Origin: a virus
Reading direction: 5' to 3' (one strand)
IMG/VR virus record: IMGVR_UViG_3300017773_000061
Span: 1 to 34,138 of that record
Length of the DNA stretch: 34,138 nucleotides
Below, piece by piece: positions 6,565 to 14,554 of the stretch (its first letter is position 1; each line of letters begins with the position of its first letter). The translations under genes were made by a program, and so were the position numbers. The notes below the pieces were generated by a model that was not told the DNA's origin, did no database searches, and saw only the letters and a program-made list of their open reading frames with translations.

Positions 6565-8345
6565 GTGTAAGGTTTGTGCAACTGCATGACTACAATAGCC
6601 CTGCTATAGTAGAGAGCAAGAACAAGGATTGGATCGAATACGGAGACGATAACTCGTTTTATGAGTATCTGATCTCATTGTACCACAGCAGTCCTACGAA
6701 CAATGCGGCAGTTAAGGGTATTTCTGACTTGATCTTTGGTGGAGGGTTAGAGGTAGTCAAAGCGGATCGTCAATTGGATGGTTACTTGAGCTTCAAGAAG
6801 CTGTTTAGAGATGATTGTGTACGCAAATTGTGTATGGACTTCAAGATGCTTGGACAGGCATCGTTTCAAGTCATAAAGAGTAAGGATGGAAAGCGTTTTG
6901 TACAGGCAGAGCATTTCCCGATCTACACATTACGTCCCGAAAAGGCCAACGACAAGGGAGAGGTAGAGGCTTACTACTACCACCACAATTGGGCAGAGGC
7001 AACGCCAAGTGATACGCCTACAAGGATACCTGCTTTCGGATATGAGGGCAATGCAATGGTTGCTATGTACGTTATAAAGCCGTACAGCACAGGTAACGAT
7101 TACTTTAATCCTGTGGACTATCAAGGTGGTTTGCAGTATGCTGAGATGGAGAGTGAGATAGCGAACTATCACTTGAACAACATTAAAAATTCGCTTTTGC
7201 CTACGATGATGGTGAATTTCAATAATGGGATTCCCGATGAGCGTAAGCAACAGCAGATAGAGAGTAAACTGAAGCAGAAATTTAGTGGATCAAGCAATGC
7301 AGGTCGCTTCATTTTAGCCTTTAATGATGATAAGGACAGCCAAGCATCCATCGAGCCTATTCAGCTAAGTGATGCGCACAATCAGTACAGCTTTTTGAGC
7401 AATGAGTGTATGTCTAAGATCATGGTGAGCCATAGGGTAACGAGTCCTATGCTATTAGGTATAAAGGATCAGACAGGATTAGGTAATAATGCAGATGAGC
7501 TAAGAACAGCGAGTGTGTTATTCGACAATACGGTGATCAGACCTATGCAAAACGCTATTATAGAGGCTGTTAAGGATGTATTGCACTACAATGGGTACTC
7601 GTTAGACTTGTATTTCAAGACATTACAGCCCCTTGAATTCGTGGATCTTAGTGGTAAGATGCTTGACGATGAGACAAGAGAGAAAGAAACAGGTGTAGAG
7701 CTAAGTGAGCAAGGTGATGCTAAGAATAAGGCATTACAGGATATGACTGATGAGGACGAATCTCATTGGCTTGAACATTTGAGTGAAATTGGCGAACAAA
7801 TGGATCTCGAAGAATGGGAATTGATGGATGAAGAGGAAGTTGACCCCGACACGGAGGACGAGAAGTATAACTTCTTCAAGCGATTTGCAAATCCTCAAGC
7901 TAAGTCTGACGATGATGCAGGAATATACAAGATCCGTTATCGTTATGCACCACTCAAGGCTTCTGATAACAGCAGAACGTTCTGCAAGAACATGGTTCAG
8001 AACGGAGAAAGAGGGGTAGTGTACCGCAGAGAGGATATTGAGAATATGGCAGGTAAAGTGAACACTGAATGGAGTCCAAAAGGCACAAGCACATATAGTA
8101 TATGGCGATTTAAAGGTGGTGCTTACTGCAAACACTATTGGGTGAGACAAGTATTTGTTCGTGCAAGAGATGGTAAGGGTAGGATCAAACCTGCATCGTC
8201 TACTAAGGATTTAGAAAACGATAAGAGAATAGCTGAAAGCGGTGCAAGAAGAGCAGGAGTGCCTAATACGAAATTTGAACCTAAAAAGTGGAAAGAGGCT
8301 CAACAACGTCCTACTGATATGCCCGATCAAGCAAAATTGAACTAA
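6561..8345 (+). CDS. Portal protein with C-terminal extra domain
   Basis: This 594-residue protein should form the dodecameric portal through which DNA enters and leaves the head. The first 360 residues have the portal look. They include an N-terminal segment with DDNSFYEYLISLYHSSPTNN, then an Ile/Phe-Gly-Gly-Gly turn (IFGGGLEV). Next come a wing region, a long helix with YHLNNIKNSLLPTMMVNFNN and the crown-side stretch MVSHRVTSPMLLGIKDQTGL. An acidic linker (about 370-445) leads to a separate domain at about 455-545. That domain carries SRTFCKNMV, YRREDIENM, TYSIWRFKGG and YCKHYWVRQ, so two Cys and a His may sit together. I have seen this domain on other head proteins but know no function. 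The gene lies downstream of the capsid gene and far from the terminase, against the usual order. Confidence 0.85.
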   Translation: MSVRFVQLHDYNSPAIVESKNKDWIEYGDDNSFYEYLISLYHSSPTNNAAVKGISDLIFGGGLEVVKADRQLDGYLSFKKLFRDDCVRKLCMDFKMLGQASFQVIKSKDGKRFVQAEHFPIYTLRPEKANDKGEVEAYYYHHNWAEATPSDTPTRIPAFGYEGNAMVAMYVIKPYSTGNDYFNPVDYQGGLQYAEMESEIANYHLNNIKNSLLPTMMVNFNNGIPDERKQQQIESKLKQKFSGSSNAGRFILAFNDDKDSQASIEPIQLSDAHNQYSFLSNECMSKIMVSHRVTSPMLLGIKDQTGLGNNADELRTASVLFDNTVIRPMQNAIIEAVKDVLHYNGYSLDLYFKTLQPLEFVDLSGKMLDDETREKETGVELSEQGDAKNKALQDMTDEDESHWLEHLSEIGEQMDLEEWELMDEEEVDPDTEDEKYNFFKRFANPQAKSDDDAGIYKIRYRYAPLKASDNSRTFCKNMVQNGERGVVYRREDIENMAGKVNTEWSPKGTSTYSIWRFKGGAYCKHYWVRQVFVRARDGKGRIKPASSTKDLENDKRIAESGARRAGVPNTKFEPKKWKEAQQRPTDMPDQAKLN

Positions 8346-8346
8346 G

Positions 8347-8850
8347 ATGGCAGAAGTATTATTGTGTACGAGAGAGGATATAATGACTCGCACTTCATTG
8401 AGCGGGAACATTGATATGGACAAGATTACGCCCTTCATTAAGACAGCGCAAGACATCCATATTCAGAGTCTACTCGGCACGAAGCTATATGACAAGATCC
8501 TGTTGGACATTGATGAAGATGATTTGTCAGCGACCTATGAGAACCTTGTCATGGAGTATGTGAAACCTGTATTGATTCATTATTGTGTAGCAGATTTCTT
8601 AGCATTTCACGCATACAGCGTAGAGAATGGCGGAATCTACAAGCATACAAGTGATAGCGGTGAGGTTGTAAGCAAAGGCGAGGTGGATCGCTTAGTGCAG
8701 AAACAAAGAGACATAGGAGATCATTATAGAGACTTTTTGGTCAAGCATTTGAGCCTCAATAATGACCTATATGCAGAGTATAGCGACTATCAAGCTGAAG
8801 GGATGTATCCTTCGGGCAGTTTAAATGGATTTACAGGATGGGTATTATAA
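8347..8850 (+). CDS. Head-tail connector-like protein
   Basis: This 167-residue, mainly helical acidic protein starts one base after the portal stop. A leading LLCTREDIMTRTSLSGNID, a helix FIKTAQDIHIQSLLGTKLYDKIL and a middle segment YVKPVLIHYCVADFLAFHA give the four-helix layout typical of gp6-like connectors, which cap the portal and receive the tail. Position right behind the portal supports this. Family-level homology is inferred, not tested. Confidence 0.68.
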   Translation: MAEVLLCTREDIMTRTSLSGNIDMDKITPFIKTAQDIHIQSLLGTKLYDKILLDIDEDDLSATYENLVMEYVKPVLIHYCVADFLAFHAYSVENGGIYKHTSDSGEVVSKGEVDRLVQKQRDIGDHYRDFLVKHLSLNNDLYAEYSDYQAEGMYPSGSLNGFTGWVL

Positions 8851-8942
8851 GAACCTATAAGCCAAAGGTTGTGAACGTCAAGAAACTTGAGGTTTACTTG
8901 TCAAAAGCAACGAATAAAGCAAAGAGAAATGGCAAAAATTAA
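8838..8942 (+). CDS. Tiny basic ORF bridging two structural genes
   Basis: A 34-codon frame starts at ATG 8838 inside the end of the connector gene and stops at 8942 inside the start of the next gene. The product is strongly basic (about ten Lys/Arg in 34 residues, beginning MGIIRTYKPKVV). It fills the only gap (8851-8928) between two coupled genes, which suggests it is translated, but chance cannot be excluded. Confidence 0.45.
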   Translation: MGIIRTYKPKVVNVKKLEVYLSKATNKAKRNGKN

Positions 8943-9288
8943 CTTAGACATAGCGAGTACGCTCGACATTACATGTAGAAGATACGATACGTTCAAGTTA
9001 GACATGGATTGGACTGATAGTTCAGATGCAGTAATTGATCTGACTTCATACACGTTCAAGGCACAGGTGCGTAAGCGTAGCACAAGTGCTTCAGTGGTTC
9101 TGACATTCAATACAGGAGATTTCACTACGAATGCGACAGGAGATTTAGTCATGAATAAAGCAGGTGCGGACATGAGCCTAAAAGGTGGTAATTATGTATA
9201 CGATCTACAGGCTACGCATACAGGAACAGGCAATATAGCCACATGGCTAAAGGGCTTGTTTATTGTTAACGACGATGTTACTGAATAA
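8929..9288 (+). CDS. Beta-sandwich structural protein
   Basis: This 119-residue protein has alternating strands: DITCRRYDTFKLDMDWTDSS, DLTSYTFKAQVRKRSTSASV, then GGNYVYDLQATHTGTG and FIVNDDVTE. The layout (an N-terminal strand with a W-x-D-S-S turn, 'DLTSYTFKAQVR' and a closing strand before the C-terminus) is common in phage neck, baseplate-upper and fibre-base proteins. The frame extends upstream to a TTG at 8887, but ATG 8929 follows an A/G-rich leader and is preferred. The stop overlaps the next start (TAATG). Confidence 0.72.
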   Translation: MAKINLDIASTLDITCRRYDTFKLDMDWTDSSDAVIDLTSYTFKAQVRKRSTSASVVLTFNTGDFTTNATGDLVMNKAGADMSLKGGNYVYDLQATHTGTGNIATWLKGLFIVNDDVTE

Positions 9289-9611
9289 TGGGGGTAAGCA
9301 TTAACCAAAATAGCGGAACATCCGTTAGCGTACAGCAAAATGACAGCACTGCGGTCAGCTTAAGCACACCTGCACCTACGAGTGTATCGGTGAGTGGTTT
9401 TGCCGTAGGTTCGGGAGATGCTCATTATGCCCACACGCAATCCAATGCTACGGATCAGTGGATTATAACACATAATTTAGGAAAGCATCCATCCGTTTCG
9501 ATAGTAGACGATGGAGGCAATGTACTTATAACCGAGGTGCGATACGATTCAGCCAATCAGCTCACGGTTTTATTCAATGGGGCTGAAAGTGGTAAAGCAT
9601 ATTTAAACTAA
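9288..9611 (+). CDS. Short fibre-type protein with HNLGKHPSV motif
   Basis: This 107-residue protein has a Ser/Thr/Val-rich first half made of short VSVQQNDSTAVSLST-like repeats. Its C-terminal domain, WIITHNLGKHPSVSIVDDGG to GAESGKAYLN, is a small module found at the ends of many marine phage fibre and collar proteins. It probably lies on the outside of the virion, at the collar or on the fibre. It overlaps the previous gene by one base and precedes the long fibre gene by 12 bases. Confidence 0.72.
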   Translation: MGVSINQNSGTSVSVQQNDSTAVSLSTPAPTSVSVSGFAVGSGDAHYAHTQSNATDQWIITHNLGKHPSVSIVDDGGNVLITEVRYDSANQLTVLFNGAESGKAYLN

Positions 9612-9623
9612 AACAAGAAAAAC

Positions 9624-11444
9624 ATGGCTTTAAAGTTTCTATCCGATATAGACGTATCGGGGGCGTTAGAACTGAATGGTAATTCACTCAAGAACGCAAG
9701 ATTTCAAAATGCGTCAGCGAACCCGAGTGGGCCAGCGGCAGGACAAGTGTACTATAATACAAGTGATAACGAGCTTAGATTTTACAATGGATCAAGTTGG
9801 GTAAACCTGTCAAGTAGTACAGGAGATATTACAGGCGTAAGCGCAGGTAATGGTTTAACAGGGGGCGGAGCGAGTGGCTCAGTAACTCTTAATGTTGTAG
9901 GCGGAACGGGTATCACAGCCAATGCTAATGATGTAGCGTTAGATACTGCAACTGCAAGTGCATTAGGTGGTGTGAAAATCGGTTCTCGCATAACCATTAC
10001 GAGTGGAGTTATCTCGGCAGATGTGCAATCGACTGAAGACTTCACGTCAGCATTGCTCGACAAGTTGAACAACATTGATGACAATGCAACTGCTACCTCA
10101 CACCCTGCTATTACCTCAAACGGCTCGACACCAAGTCTTGCTTCGGGAATATCAGCGGCAGAAGTACGTACATTGATCGGTGCAGGTACGGGTAATGGAT
10201 CTTCGAATCTTGCTCTTGGAACTACGTCAAGTACAGCATTAGCGGGAGACACGACTACGATTTCATCTTCACAGGCTACAGCTATCACGGCTAACAGCGC
10301 GAAAGTAGGAATCACGACTGCTCAAGCAAATGCAATTACTGCTAACTCTGCGAAGGTAACGAACACGGATGTTAACGTAAACACAACGAATCTTGCATCA
10401 CGTTTAGGGGAATTAGGTGGTACGACTACGATTGGATCAGATGCGGCAAGTGATACGATTGTCATTCGTGGTGATTTAACCGTACAAGGTACTACGACCA
10501 CGATCAATTCGAACACGTTAAGCACAGGTGATAATGTCATCTTGTTGAATAACGATGTTACAGGAACACCTACTCAAGATGCAGGTCTTGAAGTAGAACG
10601 TGGAACAGCTACCAATGTGAAATTCCAATGGGATGAGAGTTCAGATCGTTGGCAGTTTACGAATAACGGATCAACGTTCTATAACATACCGATCAGCTCG
10701 GAGTACAGCAATAATAGTGGAGACATCACAGGTGTTACCGTAACTGCGGGAAATGGTCTTACAGGTGGTGGATCAGTAACGAGTGGAGCATATAGCAAAA
10801 CGTTAAATGTAGTTGGTGGTACAGGTATTACAGCTAACGCAAATGACATCGCACTGAACGTAGCAACTGCTTCGGCTCTTGGTGGTGTAAAGATTGGTAG
10901 TGGTATTAGCATCGCAAGTGGTGTTATATCTGCTGATGCGCAGACTGAAAATGACTTCACGACAACCTTAAAGGATAAGTTAGATGGTATAGCGGATGGT
11001 GCAAATGCCTATTCGTTACCAACGGCCGCATCAAATACGCTTGGTGGTATTAAGGTTGGATCGAACCTCACCATTTCAAGTGGTGTGCTTTCGGGTACTG
11101 CGAATACTCAATTGAGTGCAGAACAAGTAAAAGACTACGTTGCTGACGTAATGGTAGGTAGTGCATCTCACACGGGTATTAGTGCAACTGACGATGACTC
11201 GGGTAATGGTGTTGATCTTGTCAACTCGTATGTATCGTATAACCAATCGTTTACAGGCGTTACTTCGATATCAGTAGCTCAGACAGCGCATAGAGCAGAG
11301 TTCCCTGCAAACATCAATTTGTATGATGCAAACGGGAATCAAGTATTGGCAGAGATCGTTCAAGATACAGGTGATGCAAGTGTGACAATCTCGGGGCTAC
11401 CTTCGGGGAATTACTATATTGCAATAACAGGCGTTAGAGCGTAA
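9624..11444 (+). CDS. Long tail fibre protein with internal repeats
   Basis: This 606-residue protein is dominated by Gly, Ser, Thr, Asn and Ala and contains no obvious enzyme. The N-terminus (FLSDIDVSGALELNGNSLKN, then AAGQVYYNTSDNELRFYNG) is typical of marine phage fibres. Two copies of a module of about 90 residues follow (GNGLTGGG, LNVVGGTGITANAND, ATASALGGVKIGS, SGVISAD, a DFT-L-DKL helix), plus a partial third (LGGIKVGSNLTISSGVLSG). The last 60 residues form a compact domain (NINLYDANGNQVLAEIVQDT) resembling the module at the end of the gene at 9288. A role in binding host surface glycans is the family expectation. The start shares the pattern 'MA-K-L--DVSG' with the next gene. Confidence 0.82.
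   Translation: MALKFLSDIDVSGALELNGNSLKNARFQNASANPSGPAAGQVYYNTSDNELRFYNGSSWVNLSSSTGDITGVSAGNGLTGGGASGSVTLNVVGGTGITANANDVALDTATASALGGVKIGSRITITSGVISADVQSTEDFTSALLDKLNNIDDNATATSHPAITSNGSTPSLASGISAAEVRTLIGAGTGNGSSNLALGTTSSTALAGDTTTISSSQATAITANSAKVGITTAQANAITANSAKVTNTDVNVNTTNLASRLGELGGTTTIGSDAASDTIVIRGDLTVQGTTTTINSNTLSTGDNVILLNNDVTGTPTQDAGLEVERGTATNVKFQWDESSDRWQFTNNGSTFYNIPISSEYSNNSGDITGVTVTAGNGLTGGGSVTSGAYSKTLNVVGGTGITANANDIALNVATASALGGVKIGSGISIASGVISADAQTENDFTTTLKDKLDGIADGANAYSLPTAASNTLGGIKVGSNLTISSGVLSGTANTQLSAEQVKDYVADVMVGSASHTGISATDDDSGNGVDLVNSYVSYNQSFTGVTSISVAQTAHRAEFPANINLYDANGNQVLAEIVQDTGDASVTISGLPSGNYYIAITGVRA
9822..10085 (+). repeat. Fibre module repeat, copy A
   Basis: This encodes GDITGVSAGNGLTGGG through the DKLNNIDDN helix. 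The protein-level match to copy B (10719-11007) is strong, with many synonymous changes, which points to an old duplication or recombination between fibre modules. Confidence 0.75.
10719..11007 (+). repeat. Fibre module repeat, copy B
   Basis: This encodes GDITGVTVTAGNGLTGGG through DKLDGIADG, parallel to copy A. It carries a short insertion after GGG (SVTSGAY). A shortened third copy follows near 11029-11098. Confidence 0.75.
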
Positions 11445-11464
11445 CGTAAAAAAGAGATAGGGAT

Positions 11465-12529
11465 ATGGCTGTAAAGGTTTTAGGCGCATTAGATGTAACG
11501 GGTTCGATGAACATTGCTTCAAGTGATGTACCGAACCTGTCAGCCGCAAAAATTACGAGTGGGACATTTAGTTCCGCTCGTATACCCGATCTAAGCGGAA
11601 CGTATACTCAAGCATTGAGCGTTAGTGGTACTACGCTTACGTTATCCAATAGTGGTGGATCAGTAACCCTGCCTACAAGTACAGGCCCTACAGGCCCACA
11701 AGGCCCCGCGGGTTCGAATGGTTCTAATGGATCGGCAGGTGCTGATGGTAATTCAGTAACGGGTGCTTCTTTGCAAAACTATGAGTTAGTCTTAGAGATT
11801 GATAATCTCGGTGAGGTTAATGTAGGAAATGTAAGAGGCTCTGCGGGTGCGGCAGGTTCAGCGGGAGCAACGGGCCCTCAAGGCCCTGCGGGAGCGGCGG
11901 GAGCTACAGGCCCTCAAGGGCCACAGGGGATTGCAGGAAGTGATGGAAGTGATGGTGCTGATGGTTCAAATGGTGCTACGGGGCCACAAGGAATTCAAGG
12001 GCCTCAAGGTGATCAAGGTGTAGAAGGGCCTCAAGGCCCAGCAGGTTCAAACGGGACAAACGGGACAAACGGCTCGAATGGTTCAAACGGAGCTATGTAC
12101 ACGGCTGACAAGTATCTATTCACTTCAAGTCAAACGTACACCTCAAGTGGTGCTAAGATCAGTATTGGAACACAAGAGTTAGATGGCACGACAGGCACAA
12201 CGATATCGAGTAGCAGGATCACGTTTAACGCTACAGGGACTTACATGATTATGTACAACATAAATTGGCAGTCATTGTACGCTAACCGATCTACGTTTGG
12301 AGCGGTAGTGCAGAAGAACGGGACTACAATAGCGGGATCATGTAACCTACAATACTTTAGACATAGCACTTACGGGCACAAATCTACTACGAGCGCATCG
12401 TTTGTAGTTTCTGCATCGAATGGTAATTACATTGAGGTAGAGACATTCCTGCATTCGGGAGTAGCGAACCACAAGGTAACGAGTACAGGAGGTGATGTAG
12501 GTGCTATTCAAATTATAAGACTATCGTAA
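11465..12529 (+). CDS. Collagen-like tail fibre protein with C-terminal jelly-roll
   Basis: This 354-residue protein has an N-terminus (VLGALDVTGSMNIASSDVPN) that parallels the previous fibre's start. Residues of about 70-210 contain Gly-X-Y triplets in two blocks (GPTGPQGPAG, GATGPQGPAGAAGATGPQGP and others), interrupted by a short globular segment, and these should form a collagen-type triple helix. The C-terminal 140 residues (SSSRITFNATGTYMIMYNIN, VVQKNGTTIAGS, NYIEVETFLHSGV) look like a C1q/TNF-type jelly roll, a common trimeric receptor-binding head. The virion role is most likely adsorption. The stop codon overlaps the next start (TAATG). C1q-like fold is inferred from strand pattern. 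Confidence 0.8.
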   Translation: MAVKVLGALDVTGSMNIASSDVPNLSAAKITSGTFSSARIPDLSGTYTQALSVSGTTLTLSNSGGSVTLPTSTGPTGPQGPAGSNGSNGSAGADGNSVTGASLQNYELVLEIDNLGEVNVGNVRGSAGAAGSAGATGPQGPAGAAGATGPQGPQGIAGSDGSDGADGSNGATGPQGIQGPQGDQGVEGPQGPAGSNGTNGTNGSNGSNGAMYTADKYLFTSSQTYTSSGAKISIGTQELDGTTGTTISSSRITFNATGTYMIMYNINWQSLYANRSTFGAVVQKNGTTIAGSCNLQYFRHSTYGHKSTTSASFVVSASNGNYIEVETFLHSGVANHKVTSTGGDVGAIQIIRLS

Positions 12530-12711
12530 TGGACAAGAAGTACTACATCGAGGATACAGCAAACGCACAAGTGCTACACGGAACGGAATGGAGGCAATAC
12601 GTTGGGGATACTGACGTAACGAGCTACGCAGATATAGCTAATGCTGAAGCAAAAATACAAACATTGGATGCAGGAGATTACAAGATCTTCGTAATGTACC
12701 ACAAAAGCTAA
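12529..12711 (+). CDS. Small hypothetical protein after the fibre
   Basis: This 60-residue acidic protein has no motif I recognise (YYIEDTANAQVLHGTEW, then a Tyr-rich C-terminus, YKIFVMYHKS). It is coupled to the collagen-like fibre gene by a one-base overlap. It could be a fibre chaperone or a minor fibre part; this is inferred from position only. Confidence 0.65.
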   Translation: MDKKYYIEDTANAQVLHGTEWRQYVGDTDVTSYADIANAEAKIQTLDAGDYKIFVMYHKS

Positions 12712-12717
12712 GACGTA

Positions 12718-12996
12718 ATGGCAATTAACGAGGTCAGCGAGAACACGGTATTAGGATTAAGTTTAAAGTCGTTAGGAGTCATTATAGGGGCTTGTGTGAT
12801 GGCTACAATGGGGTACTTTGACCTTAAAGCTGAGGTTCAAGAGGCTAAGACGTTACCGCAACCTGTAATTGGTAGAGTTGAATTTGACTTAAAAGACAAA
12901 CTCGTTCGTGAGACAATCATGAATACACAGGATGACGTAGCTGATATAAAGAAACAGCTCGAAAGAATGGAAGAGAGATTATTTGAGATACGATGA
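12718..12996 (+). CDS. Membrane-anchored coiled-coil protein
   Basis: This 92-residue protein has one hydrophobic segment (about 17-34, LKSLGVIIGACVMATMGYFD) followed by a charged coiled coil (about 75-92, DDVADIKKQLERMEERLFEI). This shape is common among phage lysis-cassette proteins (holin- or spanin-like). The position just before two exported proteins and a few genes ahead of endolysin and holin fits a lysis or envelope role. It overlaps the next gene by 4 bases (ATGA). Confidence 0.68.
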   Translation: MAINEVSENTVLGLSLKSLGVIIGACVMATMGYFDLKAEVQEAKTLPQPVIGRVEFDLKDKLVRETIMNTQDDVADIKKQLERMEERLFEIR

Positions 12997-13346
12997 AACG
13001 ATCATTACTGACCATATTAGCATGTATTATGTGTGCATTTACACCTGCGAAGAAAGAGGCATGGCAAAGAGGACTTGCACTTGTAGAGTTTAACGCTCGA
13101 TTTAACGAAAATAACACCTTCAATGACAAGAGAAAGGTAATTGACGTTGACAAGTACACGATATGGATAGATGATAACGCAATGATACAGGAGCAAATGC
13201 ACATAATGAGTGTCCCTTCATTGATATTGTACAATAATGGTAAAGAGATAGCACGTTGGGAAGCAGGTATAAGCCTACAGCTCAGAGTGGACTATATGAA
13301 TGTACAGCGAGAGGTAGATAGGATCACAGGAGCTAACAAATTTTGA
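12993..13346 (+). CDS. Exported thioredoxin-fold protein lacking the CxxC
   Basis: This 117-residue protein starts with a signal-type sequence (MKRSLLTILACIMCAFTPA, about 1-19). The LACIMCAF stretch could hold a lipoprotein Cys, but is not a clean lipobox. The mature part has the thioredoxin pattern: ALVEFNARFNENNTFND at the place of the active-site loop, a central strand VDKYTIWIDD, a helix, then VPSLILYNNGKEIARWEAG, where the 'VPS-L' bears the cis-proline. The two catalytic cysteines are absent, so redox activity is unlikely and a binding or structural role in the periplasm is more plausible. It is translated with the upstream membrane protein (ATGA overlap) and followed by another exported protein. 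Confidence 0.7.
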   Translation: MKRSLLTILACIMCAFTPAKKEAWQRGLALVEFNARFNENNTFNDKRKVIDVDKYTIWIDDNAMIQEQMHIMSVPSLILYNNGKEIARWEAGISLQLRVDYMNVQREVDRITGANKF

Positions 13347-13347
13347 T

Positions 13348-14454
13348 ATGAGAGCATTTTTAGTAACCTTTTTTATGATGTGTACCACTATGGTACAGGC
13401 GCAAAAAGTGGGTGGGCTGTTTAAGTACGCAACCATGTACTCAAGCCTTTTTGCTTCTACTCCTATGGATGCCCCAACGGAATACTTTGTATCGCAAGAT
13501 GGCTCGTTGATGGATATTACTCGTCAGAACCCTATTGACTACAAAGCAACGATTGGTATTAGAAGAGTGGCACGATATGACTATGAGAATAAGCAAAATC
13601 GCTTCTACGATGGTCAAACGGAAAGCACCACAGCCCTCAGTGCTACAATAGGATCAGTAACAGGTATAGAATACCTTGCTCAATACGATAGAGGTAGACA
13701 ACAAGGGCGTGATTATGTGAATCAGAGGTATTTCATGAGGTACTTGAGTAAGTATTTCATGTTGAAAGGAGAGTTTTACAGGCAAGGTCTTGTGGATCTC
13801 AATTATACACAAGTAGAGAGCAGAGCAAGACTTCATGTAGGTGAAATAGACCTCAGCTTTGGTATAGCGGCAAGACAACATAGAGCATATGGGTATAATC
13901 CTGTTGCAATATACCTACAGGACAAGGCATGGTGGGATTTAGCATATGAGTATGGATACAAGGATGTCCCGTATGGTATTGACTTTGACAATGATGATGT
14001 GATTGACAATTCAGATTGGCTATGGTGTGATGCAAATGATGTGCAAGTAGCGGCCACTGATGCTGACTTTAGAACCTACATATACGGCAACATAGTGAAT
14101 GACTATAATCGCACTATGTACGCTCTTGTCGGGCCTTTGTATAGTGCAAGTGCAATTGTAGGATTAGACTACTACCACTACGAAGAAAAGTTTTGGATTC
14201 ACGCTTGGGCAAGTGTATTGCCTTGGCATAGACACATCTACGGGGATCATATGTTTTCGTATGAGAATTTCGCTGACGAACTTGACAACACGAATCATTG
14301 GGTAGATGGCCAATGGATAGACTATAATGCAGGAATGGTTTTAGGTTGGAAATTAGGTCAGAGATGGGGCATTTTCACTGAGGCTGAATATATGCAGTAT
14401 TGGGACAGAAATATCTTTAACCTACGAGCAGGTATAAACTATCAGATACGATGA
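13348..14454 (+). CDS. Exported protein, probable outer-membrane beta-barrel
   Basis: This 368-residue protein begins with a clear signal peptide (MRAFLVTFFMMCTTMVQAQK; cleavage expected after residue 18, in the context VQA/QK). The mature part is rich in Tyr, Trp, Asp and Arg. It alternates hydrophobic and polar residues in strand-length blocks (YKATIGIRRVARYDYE, FMLKGEFYRQGLVDLNY, LHVGEIDLSFGIAARQHR, WGIFTEAEYMQYWDR) and ends in NLRAGINYQIR, close to a beta-barrel C-terminal signal. It has no catalytic motif I recognise. Phages seldom encode outer-membrane proteins. A host-surface change, such as blocking superinfection, is a reasonable guess, and a role in lysis or particle release is the alternative. 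The preceding exported thioredoxin-fold gene is one base away. Confidence 0.72.
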   Translation: MRAFLVTFFMMCTTMVQAQKVGGLFKYATMYSSLFASTPMDAPTEYFVSQDGSLMDITRQNPIDYKATIGIRRVARYDYENKQNRFYDGQTESTTALSATIGSVTGIEYLAQYDRGRQQGRDYVNQRYFMRYLSKYFMLKGEFYRQGLVDLNYTQVESRARLHVGEIDLSFGIAARQHRAYGYNPVAIYLQDKAWWDLAYEYGYKDVPYGIDFDNDDVIDNSDWLWCDANDVQVAATDADFRTYIYGNIVNDYNRTMYALVGPLYSASAIVGLDYYHYEEKFWIHAWASVLPWHRHIYGDHMFSYENFADELDNTNHWVDGQWIDYNAGMVLGWKLGQRWGIFTEAEYMQYWDRNIFNLRAGINYQIR

Positions 14455-14552
14455 ATTGGATACAAATTATACGCGATTGGTATGACATATTTGGGAGAGT
14501 CCATTTGCGTGACCAATTAGACTCGGTTCAAAAAATGCGCCATAGACGTTGA
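14451..14552 (+). CDS. Mini-ORF coupled to the outer-membrane gene
   Basis: A 33-codon frame starts at 14451 with the ATG overlapping the upstream stop (ATGA) and ends at 14552, just before the promoter at 14555. The product is polar and basic at its end (begins MNWIQIIRDWYDIF, ends RHRR). The ATGA overlap, used throughout this genome, supports translation, but the length makes it uncertain. Confidence 0.5.
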   Translation: MNWIQIIRDWYDIFGRVHLRDQLDSVQKMRHRR

Positions 14553-14554
14553 TA

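Noticed and set aside
9782-10540. Long minus-strand frames opposite the tail fibre (9782-10315, 10322-10540 and others)
   Set aside because: They are antisense to a low-complexity, repeat-rich fibre gene, show Val/Pro-rich compositional translations, and have no promoter or leader on the minus strand.
9822-11098. Repeats in the fibre gene as a CRISPR-like or tandem array
   Set aside because: Only two and a half copies of about 270-290 bases, diverged at synonymous sites and in frame with the protein; they are duplicated protein modules.
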